Positions 28,848 to 42,387 of a DNA stretch of 64,000 nt are shown piece after piece. Source of the DNA: Paragonimus skrjabini miyazakii (lineage: Eukaryota; Platyhelminthes; Trematoda; Plagiorchiida; Troglotrematidae); the NCBI GenBank assembly GCA_014338405.1, contig JTDE01021428.1:1-64000 (forward strand). The letters are read 5' to 3'. Below the pieces are notes generated by a model. It worked only from the letters and a program-made list of their open reading frames with translations. It had not been told where the DNA came from and ran no database searches. How positions within the stretch are numbered: position 1 is the first letter of the stretch; each line of letters starts with the position of its first letter. The position numbers were made by a program, and so were the translations under genes.

Positions 28848-29046
28848 AATATCACCAGGCGCCGTAGGACACACGTTACGGGGGGTATGTGCCTTTTTCT
28901 CTAACATTCAGATAACTTACCTTTATTTATTTCCACATATAAAGGGAAATATCACCAGGCGCCGTAGGACACACGTTACGGTGGGTATGTGCCTTTTTCT
29001 CTAACATTCAGATAACTTACCTTTATTTATTTCCACATATAAAGGG
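28848..29046. repeat. Tandem duplication, two copies of a 100-bp unit
   Basis: Positions 28848-28947 and 28948-29046 repeat with a period of exactly 100 bp and differ at one base (GGGGGG against GGTGGG). Each unit holds CCGTAGGACACACGTTACGG, in which CCGTA and TACGG form a short inverted repeat. It ends TTCCACATATAAAGGGA. Confidence 0.95.
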
Positions 29047-29876
29047 ACGTATATCAGTAGTTTCCGGGTTCATGGAGAACAATCTTGAACGCCGTGGCAC
29101 TCTATGCCTGCGCAATGAGGGAGTCATACCCCATGTCACGTCATCAGGCAACGTTTTCGTGTGCTACTGACCAGCAAGACAGTAGCTGTTGTCAAGGGTT
29201 AAAATTTATGGGAAGAAGGCATCCTGTATTAGTCACCCTTCTAGGGTGCTCATGTAGTGAGATCACGTTCAACATACCCAAAATCATAAACTCCCTGTAA
29301 CGTGAGGGTTTCCTTACTAGTGCCAACGTATCTATTCACATTATGTTGTGAACTTCAATTTACGACAAACCATTAACATCAAAGTTTGTGTGTTGTCGTG
29401 TGTATCGCAGCTTTACTCATGGTTGTATAATGAATTCGCGTTATCCTCACTATTGTACGCTACATTCACTAGAGCAAAAATGTTTAGCCATTGTCGTTGA
29501 GAATGTTGCCCAACCAGTTTGCTACCTGTTTGGTAGCACGAACCAAAGAGCAAGGAACCAGCTTCTTGATAATTCTCTGCGATGCGGTGACGTACCTCGG
29601 AATCACATTAACCTGGAGAAGTAACGCTTTTACTGACCAGCAACTGCTACTTCGCACAATACTGGATGAAATCAGTGAAGCGTTTGTGAAGTCGTATTAG
29701 CATTTCAACCTGTTTTAATAACATCCAAATCAAAACATAACTCATTCGTTAGTGTTGAACTGGATCTATCGCAATAAGTTGTGAGGAATGGATAGTACAG
29801 TCCATCAGTCTTTACGGCAGTAACTTAGTTTTCTCAAACACAACACACAAACTACCTTATCCGTAAATCAGTTTGT

Positions 29877-30317
29877 CGTAATAAACTTAGCATTCCGGGT
29901 CTAACTGCTATCAGCCTAACTTTTAGTAGATCACGCATGAATAGACTACTCTCAAAAGATGTGGTATGTGGCAAAAGTGAGTCACTTAACTTCATCATGA
30001 TGGACATCAAATTCATAGTACCTTTTGAGAATGCGGTAGTGGTATACAAGAAAGGTGCTCATACTGTGTGTGAAATGAGTTCTGTCATAACTTTGGCAGT
30101 CGCGATCTTCAGTAAATGGTCAGTTTTCCATCCACCAATCATCTATTCCCAATAGTAACATTCAGCTTCACCGGATTTGATGAATCGTTTTAAAAATTAA
30201 CGTCCAGAATTCGCAAAGTAGCCGGGATGACCACTCATTTTGTAGATCGCAATAACTTCCGTCTACCGGAAAAACTTTGATCACTTTTCTAATCTTGCTG
30301 AGTCACACATACTGGGT
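29877..30317 (-). repeat. Dispersed repeat, copy 2 (unknown element)
   Basis: This is the partner of the repeat at 24.2-24.6 kb. The minus-strand frame 29852-30049 here reads SSLFMRDLLKVRLIAVRPGM, against STLSIRNLREVGMVAVRFG in the other copy. The differences are largely conservative, as expected of an old coding element. Neighbouring frames on the same strand share THNMSTFLLY/THSMSTFLVY. Probably a relic of a transposon gene; no named domain was found. Confidence 0.65.
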
Positions 30318-33300
30318 ATTATGCTCGGCACAGCCACATGACCGAGAACTTACCGTAAGGCATGTGATGTCGGTTATACAGTCTACTAGGGGCTATGAGT
30401 ACCAATACCAATTTTGTTTATGTAGTCCGACGTGATCTCTGGTCTTGACGACAAGGCTAAAATACTTGATACCAGTAAAATATATGATTGCTGAAACAAG
30501 ATTGCTCGGACTGATGTGACTGAAGAGTACGAAACCGCTTCTCACAGTGCTGCCATTAAATCGGTCTCTCTTACCGGTCGTTACTGTTCGTTTTTCGTTT
30601 GAAGAAAATTCGTGCAGTTTTCCCTTCAAAATAAACGACAACAAAATTGTTACTTGCGTTTATCACATTTCATTTATTAACTGTTGCCTAAATTGCCATC
30701 TCATTTGAAATGAACGGATGCTATGAATATCTTGAGAACTCTTCGTATTTTATAAAGCAAATTTGGCGATAGTGAAACGTATTCAACAAACCTACGTACC
30801 GTTGAATGAGGACGCAGACTATGATTGATTCAAAGCTTTCAATTGTCCATCGTAGGTTCAATTCATCTTTACTCATTGTGGTTTGTTTTAAAACCAAAAA
30901 TGAATTTGATCGCATAAGAGGACATTACGTTGAATATGTCAGCTTTCAGTTTCCCCGTAGACAACTGATAGCAGCACGAGTAACCATTAATGCGTGCTTT
31001 GGTAACCGAAATATACGCGACTGGTAACGTGTAACTGATGTGCATACTGATTAGTGAGATCGCCGTGTAGTTGACTGAAAGCTCCAAGAAATAGAGAACC
31101 AGTCTATATATTCTAGAACACGAATGCAGAACAGTATTTTTATTTGATAAGCATCTTTATGTTCCAGTGAAAGTTGAGAAGAATATGGTTTCGCCACAGA
31201 TCACACCGAAGTTGTAATACACTTCTCTGCTGCTCAGGCCCGCGAGGATTTTTAAATATAATTGTTTTAATGAGCAGTTGGCGATTTTGATAAAACCATT
31301 TTAAATTATTCCCACAAGTATAGATTTCTTTGTTGATCCACTCCAAACACTAACACTGGACGATAGTGCTCGTCAGTAATGCACATGTATTTATCTGGAT
31401 TTGATTTTGGCCTCTGGATATCATTTATTTTGCGCAAAAATAACAACTGTTGTTCCAGCGAAATCGCATTTGACATTATCATGCAATTATAATTATACAT
31501 GAATAATGTTTACCTTGTCTGGTTGCCCAAGAAACATAAGTAATTTTACACATAGAACAGCTTTTAATTATGTACGCCTTATTATGTTATGACTTCGATT
31601 GGATAGATCGTGTGCATACCTTATACGGCCTTCGGCTCAAGTTTTTGTTCGTATTTCTAGTTTTATCCTGTTTGTCGCTGAGAACTTTCATTAAAAAACG
31701 GTGTATCACAGTGTTTCTACTTTGGAAGTGTGGTCAGAAAGGCTGCTTTGCTCGTAACGTAGTTAACTTGAATCGACAACACTCTAGGCAAGCTGCACTA
31801 GTCCAGTTTGAATTGCCAATTTCACGTTTCTCTCCGAACGATATTCTGACTGCTTATACTTAGTTGAGGATTTTGTTCGTTGTAGTAAGTAAGCGAAGAT
31901 TTACTGTATACTCGGATTGTTGAGCTGTCCATCGGACTACAGAGGTTACGGAAACAATCGGAGCCAGTTTCCTTCATGGATATTTGTGGACAGATGTCCA
32001 CTACAGGAATCAAGTTGGTACCGACCAACACAAATGGATACAAACAGGTGTATGCGTTCGTGATGAGGATGCTGTTCACAAAAAGTGCGGGTTTTCGTAA
32101 CGGAGGAATCATAACGACCGGAAGCCTTTCAAGTACAATAGTACGTTGTGTACGGAGATTGTGTGAAGTGGTGACCTGTTTATCGATAAGGTACTTCATC
32201 GGACGGCTTTGATTTCAAATGTTCGAACTTATTATCGTTGGGGAAGTTGAAGCATTCAAGTGATGCGTTCAAAGGTTGATTTGAACAGGTGAGCCCAGAA
32301 GAGTGTTACTAACATCATTTCCAATTTTGATGTTCGGGATCAAAGCCAACACAAACTGGCCTTACGGTGGGCCATGCCTATCCAGCCATGTGAAGTAACT
32401 GGTAATAATCACCTTGTCTTAGATGATGCTAACGAGACCGACAATCCGCTATGTAACAGCGTCAGTACGAAAGTTGTTAATTCAAATACCAACCCAACTA
32501 TCTGTGAAGATTTGAAGAAAGGCACTATCGTTTCGAAAACAACGTAAGGAGGTTGCCTAGTTGTTAAGTAGGAACACCAACATACCGAAGTAGCCAATTT
32601 GTCAGGCCAGATATCAGTATAGTGCTAATCTATCGACTAAATTCCTTTAATAAGAGAGTGAGCTATATTTTTTGCTAGTGACATGTAGATAGTGAACATT
32701 CTGATACCTTCATTTATATTTTTTTCCAACCAGGATCCAATCTTCTCAACGCCATTATTCTGATCAGCTGACTTTCAGTTTCAATTATAAGATTGAGACG
32801 AACTTTAATTTGTAGCATTCAACCGCACAACAATTACGCAATTTTTTCCTTCATGAATTTGAACAAGGACAGAATCGGTTGCGCAATGTTAGTTGAAAAG
32901 CTTGTAAAACCAGATTTGACTGGAATTCCGTCATTTGCGGTCGTAACAAGTTTTGTAGATGGTTAAGGTTGTTTTCCAATGAAATGTTCTGCCAGAAGGT
33001 TTCATTTCTAAACGTGTAAAACTTATATTTTCACTAACACAACTAAAAACATACGTATGAAGTTTTCAAACTGTCAGCATTTGTGCTTGGGAATAATTAA
33101 ACGTGTGCATTGAATTAATATGTGAGCTGTTCATGTAAAACAAACGTCTCTATTAAATACCTTAATAATTAAAGACAACCAGTAAGTTGCTTGCTACTTA
33201 TATTCAGTTATTCTGCTGCAGTGAATTTTTTTGTGTGATTTCTACTTGATTCAGAAGTCCTGGTCTTGTGGTCTTTGAATGTTGTAGTCAGAAAAGTTAT

Positions 33301-33461
33301 TGTACTTTCACATAGGGGATGATCTGAACTTTATTCACAAATCAATGTAGGCGAACCCATCGATATGACACTTTGTCTTTGCCCGGTGAGGTGAACAGCA
33401 CAGTATTCGTCACTGGCTGTTAATCGGAAAATTGAAAAGAGCTTAAATCACGATCGTGATA

Positions 33462-33545
33462 GAGACATACGTTGTTGACGACCCTCAACAAGAGCGAAAC
33501 TCGAGGTTATTCATTATTTTTTGGAAAAGCTTTGTTGGAGGTTTT
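33462..33545 (+). repeat. SINE-like fragment (body only)
   Basis: GAGACATACGTTGTTGACGA, CCCTCAACAAGAGCGAAACT and the short stretch after them match the middle of the SINE-like copies at 10.5 and 52.7 kb. The A- and B-box head is missing. Confidence 0.5.
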
Positions 33546-36500
33546 ACTGAACCGTAAAATCTACGATCATTCATGAATGATGTTCAGTTTGCTTGTTTAG
33601 TCGCCAACTCTTGCTGATTACAGAGATTAACCTCCCGGTTGATACAATAAAACATATGAGGTTTATCAGAGTAGCTCAACTATATGTTTAAATATTTTTG
33701 AATTTATGCGCCGCTAAATCAAGATTCAAAAACCTCCACTCCGAAACCAGTGTTTTAAGAAAAAGACCATGGAAGTCAGTCACATCAACCAGATATAAAC
33801 TACCGAACAACGATCGTGCTAACTACATTTCACTCGGAAGATTAGCGAAGTGGCTATAGAGTGTATTCTAAAAGTACAGGATAACCCATCGTTAGAGCTA
33901 GTTATAGGCTCAACACAGATGAGGTGACTATATGTAACGGAATGTGACAAGGATATGAGAACCATGTCTGTACGGTAATACTCCAGCAAGTATCATATAT
34001 CAGTCGATTGAGAGTAAGTGATTCAAGCAATGATTACTTATATAGGAAGAGAAAAATGCTGGCTATCCTATTCTTGAAACACATGTCTCAAACAAAATTT
34101 GTTATCCAAAATCAGTGAGAACTAGATACCAGAATCCAAACACGAAAATAATAAATAGAGCACTATCTACACTTCATCGTAGCGTTGGCATTCAGTTAAG
34201 CCTTTCGACTAGCCCACTTCAAAGAAAAACATTAAACTTGAGTTTTGCTTTTATCAGAGATACTTTTTTTCCGGAACGTAATTTACTCTCCGGTCCTCAT
34301 GCTTGTGAAATCACCGTGTTAATCACAACACTAGTAATGTTACAATAGACATGACCGAATGATCATACTCAAACGCCTAACCACAATCTTGTGTGAAAGT
34401 TGTTTATTTGACCCGGTCATTTCCAAGACAGAATGAACAGGATCTCTCTGTTTACTCCATTCCAGTCATGGTTCCCCTATCCTTACACCTCATGTTCCAG
34501 ATAGAATTCGCCATACAAAATTAAAAAAACTACTGATCATCAGAGTCCTAGCCTAAAAATAATATGGAAGAAACCTGAATATAAGGTGCCGTTTTTTGTC
34601 TACATTGGCCTAATCAATAAGCCGGTGATTGTAGTGGTCCCCTAATAACAAATAATTTACAATTGAAATTGAGCATCTTTAATTGTGTGTAATTTATATG
34701 AACGGATGTGTGTCTCGGTCGGTTAGCTTGTGACACAAAGTTAATAAACCATCATTAGTCGTATAAAAGTTTAACAATTTAGTTCATGTTTGTCCTTCTG
34801 ACTGGGGATGTTGTGTTTCACAAATCATTAGCAGGTAAGGTTACGGAAGATGACGGCTAATCCTGTGTGAAATGAAACTATTTAATAACACGAGATGTTG
34901 AAAGACATTAAGTGTTTTTTAAAGTACTTATCGTAACCCAACAAACAACTTGTTATCGAATACTGTCTCATTTTTCGGCTTTCCTTTTCACTAGCAAACT
35001 TGGATTATTTTCTTATCATTTAGATGGCAACATGGTATGTGGACATCAACATCAATCATTGTTATTGATGACAGCGCTGAGATAAATGTCACCATTAAAT
35101 CTGAATGATACTTTGAGGCATTATTGTGGAGACCACTAAACGACAAACAGGAGAGAAGAGTGCACAATATCCTGATCGGATGTGTGTTAAACATTATCAG
35201 TTCATGAAGTTTAACTGTACTGGTTTATAACCCGACATTTTCTTGGGCGGTTTTGTACCAGTTTCATCTCAAAAGGTAGAGGTAGTCTGAACGAGGGTCA
35301 AAATAGTAACTCTTCTTGCTTCGGGCTTATCTTCCCAATCGCTCGGTCACAAGCTCAATTGTAATGTAATTGCTGCATACCTTGTCCACAAGCTGTAATC
35401 ATGTGGTCGGTGATCGTGCGAATGAACATCGCTTCTCAACGGGAAGTTTCCGTTTTTCAGAATCTCATTTGTCCTTTGTCTAAGCTACAAATGCAATTGA
35501 TCGTGAGACTCATTTTGAAATGTCGGTTTGACGGTGCGCAGCCAGAATGCTGTAGGCGCGGTTTCAAGCCCCTAAGCTGTAACCAGTGCAAGCCAATACT
35601 CCAATACAGAATGAGATCCTCTTCGCCAGCGCAGTGCGGCCAAGTTACACATCGATTAATACTTTACGGTAGACGCTAGCGCATTCGTCTTTTTTTACAG
35701 CCGGCCATCATTCATTGCATTATTTTTATTGGTGTTTCTGAATGCGTTATTAACTCTGCCTGCACTCGATTCATTCATGGACAATTTCAAGTTTCTGGCT
35801 TCTCCAGGAGCAAAATAAACGTTTGAAAGAAGTCACATTGAGGGTTCTTTACTTTGAATGATTGGAAGACATACAACATTATATTCTGTATGTAGCACAC
35901 AACATTTTCTACTAGGGAGTCTACCAACTGATACGTTGATAGATATATATTTCTGTGATAACTCATTTTCAGGTATAGCAAATCAAGTGGTAAAGCCTGC
36001 AAGTGTTGAACGCACTTTGCCTCTTCGAAGACCAAGTTAATTCTATAAAATTGGGTTAGGTGTAGCCTTTGTTTTGGTATGGTAAACAATCATAGTTGTT
36101 CCTTTCGTCTATCGAGATAGTTTCATCTCATCAACGCATGTGGTTGCTGTCCGAGTTTAGATAAGACCCAAGTAATATAGATATGCGATCCGAATCAACG
36201 AAGGAAAACAGCATGTCCAAACACAGTGGTTGCTCTAGCGGACGAGCTTCCAAACCGCACTGGGAGCTCAGATATTTCATTTTTGGATTTAATCACCCAC
36301 CCGTCCCACAGTCTCATATGAAATTCACCAAATGATCTAGGGTGTCGACTGTCCCTGCCAAACTTCTCAAAACGTTCATGTAGGTATCTACAAACTACTG
36401 TTAAACAGTGAATGTGTACTGCCAGCAAGCAGTTTGGTAGGTATGTTGACTTAAGAAAAAATCGATTGTAAGACATTTTGAATCGAACCAGTGTCCGCGA

Positions 36501-39500
36501 TGATGGCGATTACACGAAGGTCTTCATCATTATTGATATACAGACAACGACTGGGTATTCATTGTGGATGAGAGTGAAACAAAGTAAGCTTGAACCGCCT
36601 TCACTCGAATAAAATGTGAGCATGAACTTTCCGTCTGACAACCTTTGGTCCCATCGAATCAACTTGTGCCAAAAAGGTATAGCTGTGTTATCAGTTCTAC
36701 AGTCTGCCGGCGTGTATTTTAGATATCTTGGAGGTCGTGGCCGATAACTGTTGTGCAGAAGGCATACAGCCTCGCTGGATAGATCGCCCAGTCTATTTGC
36801 CAACTGAGCGTATAGCATAGCGCATATTGTTCACTTGGACATTGGTATTTCGATGAAAAATCACAAAAATTTGATTAAGAGTGAGCAAGGACTAAACTGC
36901 CATACTTAGAAGGTTCGACAGCCACTGCTAGCCAGGCTGGGGACTGTGCGAGCATCCATACTTCCACGTGGAAACTTGTTCAGAATTGACAGCTTGTCTT
37001 ATTTAAACCTGTGCTTAGGTCGGTAAAACTACAGATTGTGGTCTTTATACCATCTCTGTTCACCTGCTGCTTTGTCCGCTAAGACATTTTAGGTTACCAT
37101 ATTGTGTAATTTTAACGGATAAACGTGTGCGTACACCCCCGGTTTAAGATAAAGTGTTCATTGGAACAGAATGACAGCAGCTCATTCCTCACCATGCAAG
37201 GGTCAGTTCGATCCAGGTGTCTGCAGACGTACTTTTCACAGTGAACTACAAACGGTCAAATAAAATTCAATAGTACCCAAGCTTAGCATTTCGTTATACT
37301 AAAAGTCATCTTGTAAGCACGCCAGGCATCCCAGGGGCAACTATATGCAGTCATGATTAAAGGGATCCATTACTTCATGCCTTGACTGTAAGTACAAATT
37401 ACAAATTGAACGTCACTGTTCCTCTTTAACTAAGCAAATCGAAAAACGCAATTGTTTACCTTTAAAAGCTTTCACGATTAAACGGATGCCCACCAACTAC
37501 ATCCTATTGATGTGCTGTTTAACACAGAAAATGGACAAACTGTCAATGATGAAGGAAACTAATGACGCATAGCGATTAGTTCGAGTGCGAAGAAGCATCA
37601 AACAAAGCACACATTACACCATCTTTTAGAGAAAAGCAAGCTGTCATTTAAACGGCTTTCAGTTGTGTTCCAATGCGAGGCAAACAGGTGTTTTCTTTGT
37701 GAGACATAGATAGATTCTGTGAATACGTTTGACCAATCGAAAAATAAAATCATTGCATGTCGGCTCGAGGAGGAAAACTTGTAGTCGTGATTAACGGATT
37801 CAGAACACTATGATAATTGGTTAATGCAGCTGATATAGGGCGAGTTTATAATCGCTCACCAAATCAACAGCTTATTGAACCAACTACGGTAAATGATAAG
37901 TGAACCTGTCTGATACTGCCAGAGCAGCCGTAGGAGTGTACTTCAATAGGACGTCTGTAAGCAACGATGAGACATACGAAAGGCTGGTCACACATGTAAC
38001 CGTGAATTTAATCATTTATATTAATGTGAACAGGACAATGCGTTCGACCTGCCTGTTGCATAGTAATGCAGTGAACACTGTCTGCAACGGTTGTCTGTCA
38101 TGTCTCAGGTGCAAGACAACTCTTGACGGTAGTCTACGTACTCAGTAACAAACGTATGAAATCATAAGAAAATACTCACTTTTGTCGAGCACAGATATCT
38201 CAACTTTTATTTTCTATCGCAATTACAACTTTATAAAGATAGTAGAAGACAAAAAACGGCAAAAAATAACGTCGTCCATTGTAGAAAAATCACGAAAGCT
38301 GCAACTGTGTCATGGTACATTTTGTGAGTGTGGTTACATGAATGTGTGTTTACAAGAAGTAGAATAAATATGAGACGGAGGAAGCTGTGTTTTTGGCAGT
38401 CACACAGAAAGCTATGGTCTGACGATGTCAGCCAAAAGAGATCACAATATGCTACGTTGTTTTTAGAGGGCTAATTCTGTTTGCAGATGGCATTTCATAT
38501 TGCAGAAGTGGGACAGTCGAAACGTCAGAAAAACGTGCTTACCAAAATTAAACAAAACAAAATTTGCCCATCTTCACGAACAAATGGTGTACCTTAATAT
38601 AAGACAGAAGAGTTGAGAGCTTTGAAAATTATTCGGAATTTTTCCGTGATATGTAGAAAAGATTGCATTGGTGGTTTGTCTAGTCCAGTAAAATTTCGTC
38701 TTTGCACTGAAACGGATCTGTAATTTAACTGGTAGATTGCAAACGGACAAAGTCTAGTTAATTGCAAAAACATTATTGTGGTAATTTATTGCAAATAAAA
38801 CAACGTAATCTACTTCCATATTGTGTACCTGGCTCCTGTTTTACATAGTGTGCTTGATTAAAACATATTCATCTTTCCGGCCAAAAACACTCGTCAACTG
38901 TCGCCAGTTTTTAGTGCTAAGAAAAAATATTGTTGATGTTCATCGGCGGAGGTTCAACTCCTATGTTCGGGGATAAATGTTTCGTAACGGATTTTAGATA
39001 GATGTTACACAGAACAAATTAACCTCAAGGTTGTCAGAATATGGGGTCTGCGCAAACACAATAGTTCCAACCACCTGTAGAGAATAAACTCTACTCACTA
39101 CATCTTTTGTATACGGTGAAAATCAAGCAATAATGTTGCAGGAAAAGTATTTTTTGAAAAGATATGTTGTTGCAGGTATCCTTACTTTATAATGTGTTGA
39201 TCTTACGACTTTCAAGAAAGTGACATTTCCAGAGAGCAAGCCTTCAAGGACTTTGAAAAGATCTTGGTTTGCTTACTTGCCGGAATCCTACTGCCGGTGA
39301 TAGTAGAGCAATTCTCAAGATGCCATAATAAAAGGCCCGAAATTAACTGGACTCAGATGCTTCGGTGAGGGGATGTCTAACCAAAACAGACTTATATTAG
39401 GTTTGTGCTCAGATCCTGTCATTAAGTTTCCTCATCTCTTGGACTATAGTAAATAAACTTCAGATTAAAAATGTATTATTATTAAAGTCGTTGTAGTGGG

Positions 39501-39634
39501 TTTAATCATCCTTTCAGAAGGTTGAGGTTTACAAAGTGGGTTGACTGTACAGGGACTATTTTGTTGGTGCATGTCATAAGTACGTAGGCTAAGTCGCCAA
39601 GATGTTTTAACACAGGTTATATATAACATTACAA

Positions 39635-40425
39635 TTGGTGTTCAGTAGACAGTCACTTGAAACGAAGATGTCAAGACCGAGAACATATCAGAGGGAGGTA
39701 TATAACAATTGTCTTAAAAATGGCTTGAGCAATGAATACTTTTTGGCTATAAGGAAGCTGGTCACATGCTCAGCCAGTGCCCGCGATCGGCTTTGTTATG
39801 TTTATGTCAGGTTTCTTTCTCAGATTTTTGCAGAACTGAGGTACGCTGTGGCAGCATATTACACTCGCAAACAGGATATTTGTTTTCATAAGTACTCAGT
39901 TGGGCTTGTTTAAGAATACATGTATAACTGTTGATGCATGCATGTTCAACTGTAATAAATGGTGCGTTATTCTGCGTTCTTTTTGTTTCAGAGAACTTGT
40001 TGGAAACACTGGTGCAAATAATTACCATATCATGTGTTAGTACCAAAGTCCAACACCACGAGGGCAAAATTCAGAAAATCAACTTGCTTTTCTCAAAGTC
40101 AACTCACAATCTCAATAATTATGAGCGTCTCAACCTTATACACTTGATAAAAGGGTCTGTGCAAATTCCATGTACAATTATTGTCACACGATTCATGTGC
40201 ATACGCGGAAAGAAGTCAACTTATACACCTTCATCAAAGCTAATTCTCACCTCGATGCGAACCACCTATCGTAAATATGGATGCATTCGGGTTTGTCCTG
40301 AGGAAGTTGGAGCGCTGCGTATTTTGAGCGATTCTAAAAGCGTAATACAGTCGTTATTAGTTAAAGTGCATAAATCTGTCAGTCATAACCAAATTAAAGA
40401 CAGTCCAGTAATCGGACTAAAATGA
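39635..40425 (+). other. Two neighbouring unrecognised reading frames
   Basis: A 92-codon frame (39635-39913) is followed after 17 bp by a 164-codon frame (39931-40425), the longest outside the LINE and exon C. The first contains KMSRPRTYQREVYNNCLKNG; the second contains GSVQIPCTIIVTRFMCIRG and CIRVCPEEVGALRILSDSKS. Neither shows a domain or signal peptide that I recognise. A frame of 164 codons is only mildly unlikely by chance in 64 kb of this composition. They could be an unknown gene, a transposon relic or chance. Confidence 0.15.
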
Positions 40426-41724
40426 CTCAGCACAGTACAGGTATTACATTAGCCAAAAACTCCATTTCGTAGTTGTCACAAATTGATTGTGTTTTAAAGA
40501 ATAAGATCCCAAACAGTGTTGGACGTTCCCTGATAATGCATGTAATGTAGCATACAATTTATGTAGTTCCACCCTCATGGATGATTGGTTAGATAGATGT
40601 CGGCTTTAGCACGTGATCACAAGGTCAGCGGTTAGGGACATCTACTTGGTTCAAATAAAAATTGCTCACACAACGGGATATAGTTTTGAGCGCATGCATC
40701 GAGAATAAAGGTAATGGCAGACGAATCATTCATTTGTAACTTGCAACACTATGGCAAATAACTCGGATACCCGAGAGGCCAGCTCTTCCTAGGAAACGAT
40801 TAAGAACACAATCACACTGTAATGTTTTCATTGTTTTGTACCTCATTTGCCAACTCCACGTAGCCACTGTATCGAATCGCACTGCACGTTTGTTTGTTTT
40901 GACAAAATAGTGGAAGCACATGTTTTTAATAAATCCGACTACCCGGACCTGTTAGTTCTTCCTACAATGCCAAGGACGGACAATCAGCTAAAACATTCCG
41001 TTGTGGAATTGTATTACAACTCCACTGAAACGTAGCACCAACTACGTTTGGTACACTTAAGATGCCCCAGTAACACTGGAAGTTTCATGGACATTATTTT
41101 TCCTTCGTGTGTTCAGTCCTTAACTTCACTCGCTATATTGCGATTTATTGTGATTCACTTATCCACTACAAAGTTACGATTTCACTTGCTTATTTTCAGT
41201 ACCACGGTTACCTGTTCATGCATGAAACAAACTCTAACACTGTTATGTTCTTGACTATCAATATCTAATTGTCGGATGAAAATGTCGCTGTGTGTAACGT
41301 CTTATTCGACCACAGCGTCTATACTGTCCACAAGTCATATACAGGAGGCCCTTATGACAAAAAGTGAAAACGTTTGCATCGTTCTCTTAGCGAAATATTT
41401 TGCGTACATGCTATCATGTAGTCTTTAGGTGAACCTAACTTTTAGCAGCAGTTCGTAGAACAGGGCGACTACAGGATGGTGTTCTACACATACTTAACCA
41501 ATGATATGTTGATGTGAATCAGTAGATGAATAGGTGTAATGTCATTCAGATCATTTAAGTCCATATCTCAGACCTCCCCCGTCGTGTTGATTCCATAACT
41601 ATCTTATTGATTCTGTGGTCTTGATTTACAGATCATGTGGAATATGGCAAACGGTTTTCTTTCAAACAAAAAAGCCATCACCACCGTTTTCACATTTTAA
41701 TGAATGTATTCTCCTCGTTTGACC

Positions 41725-41858
41725 TTAACGATCATGTTCAAATATACAGAGATGACTGACCTTTGGTTTCGAACGTGGTGGCTTTACAGGTATCTTTTTG
41801 TACCAGTTCTGATAATTTTCCCTGGAAAGTTGTTGTCGATAGTTGAACGACCAAGCAT
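41725..41858 (-). CDS. Possible last exon of the Quaking-like gene (exon E)
   Basis: A frame of 43 codons plus stop follows a possible acceptor, GTCAACAG|ATGCTT. It is in phase 1, as required after exon D (the join makes a D codon), and lies about 530 bp downstream of it. It reads AWSFNYRQQLSREN, then the basic, proline-containing YKKIPVKPPRSKPK, and ends EHDR. Quaking isoforms differ in short last exons, some of which carry basic nuclear signals, so the character would fit. The pyrimidine tract is weak and there is no sequence match to known isoforms. It could be a chance frame. An AATAAA on the minus strand occurs only near 41.14 kb. Confidence 0.25.
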
Positions 41859-42387
41859 CTGTTGACTGACATTGACAAGACTCTATTTTTGTGCATCTGT
41901 CAGCATATTTTTGTAACGTGATGCAACTCCAGTATTCCATATAAAATTGCGACAAAAACTTTTACTGCTACCCGCTTCTTTGTAAAGCTGGAGGATGGTG
42001 AACCAACTGACTTTTAAGATCGATGTCCATCAATGTGACATATCTTCCAGATTTATGATTCTCTTTGTTGGTTAACACTTCCGAGTTGAAGCAATACATA
42101 GCATTACTTACATTTCATACAACCCCCTATAAACTTTCTTTCGCGAGAGATTCCATAAATATGAGAATCAGTTAACATTTCATATATCGTGAACAATCTG
42201 TTGAGGTTCATTGGCGCACCATTTAATATACACGAATTTCATTGAGTAGATTTCGAACAGTCAACGGAAACATCGCACCCAATGGATGAGTAATAAATAT
42301 TGACAAGTAGCACATCCGACAAAAAACATGTAAACACATTGTCGACTCATCAACTGCTACGTGAAAATTGTATTTACTGGAACCTAC

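Larger units (their letters stand above)
21961..41724. other. AT-rich DNA without a recognised gene
   Basis: Besides the repeats listed separately and the two unknown frames at 39.6-40.4 kb, no gene is supported. The longer minus-strand frames at 27.6-27.9 kb (124 codons), 31.8-32.2 kb (125 codons), 36.2-36.8 kb (93 and 102 codons) and 35.8-36.1 kb (100 codons) show no domain, codon pattern or splice context that marks them as real. Part of the region may be 3' flank of the Quaking-like gene. Confidence 0.55.

Noticed and set aside
31822..32199. 125-codon minus-strand frame
   Set aside because: No family motif; overlaps a plus-strand frame of similar quality.
35401..35679. 92-codon plus-strand frame with several cysteines (PECCRRGFKPLSCNQCK)
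   Set aside because: Cysteine spacing fits no known finger; it includes a B-box-like string and may be repeat-derived.
36195..36818. Two adjacent minus-strand frames (93 and 102 codons)
   Set aside because: Considered as one broken gene, but no conserved motif joins them.
37190..37225. GTCAGTTCGATCCAGG, B-box-like
   Set aside because: No convincing A box; not alignable to the SINE family.
38944..38970. GGAGGTTCAACTCC, a good B box
   Set aside because: No A box at tRNA spacing and no acceptor stem.
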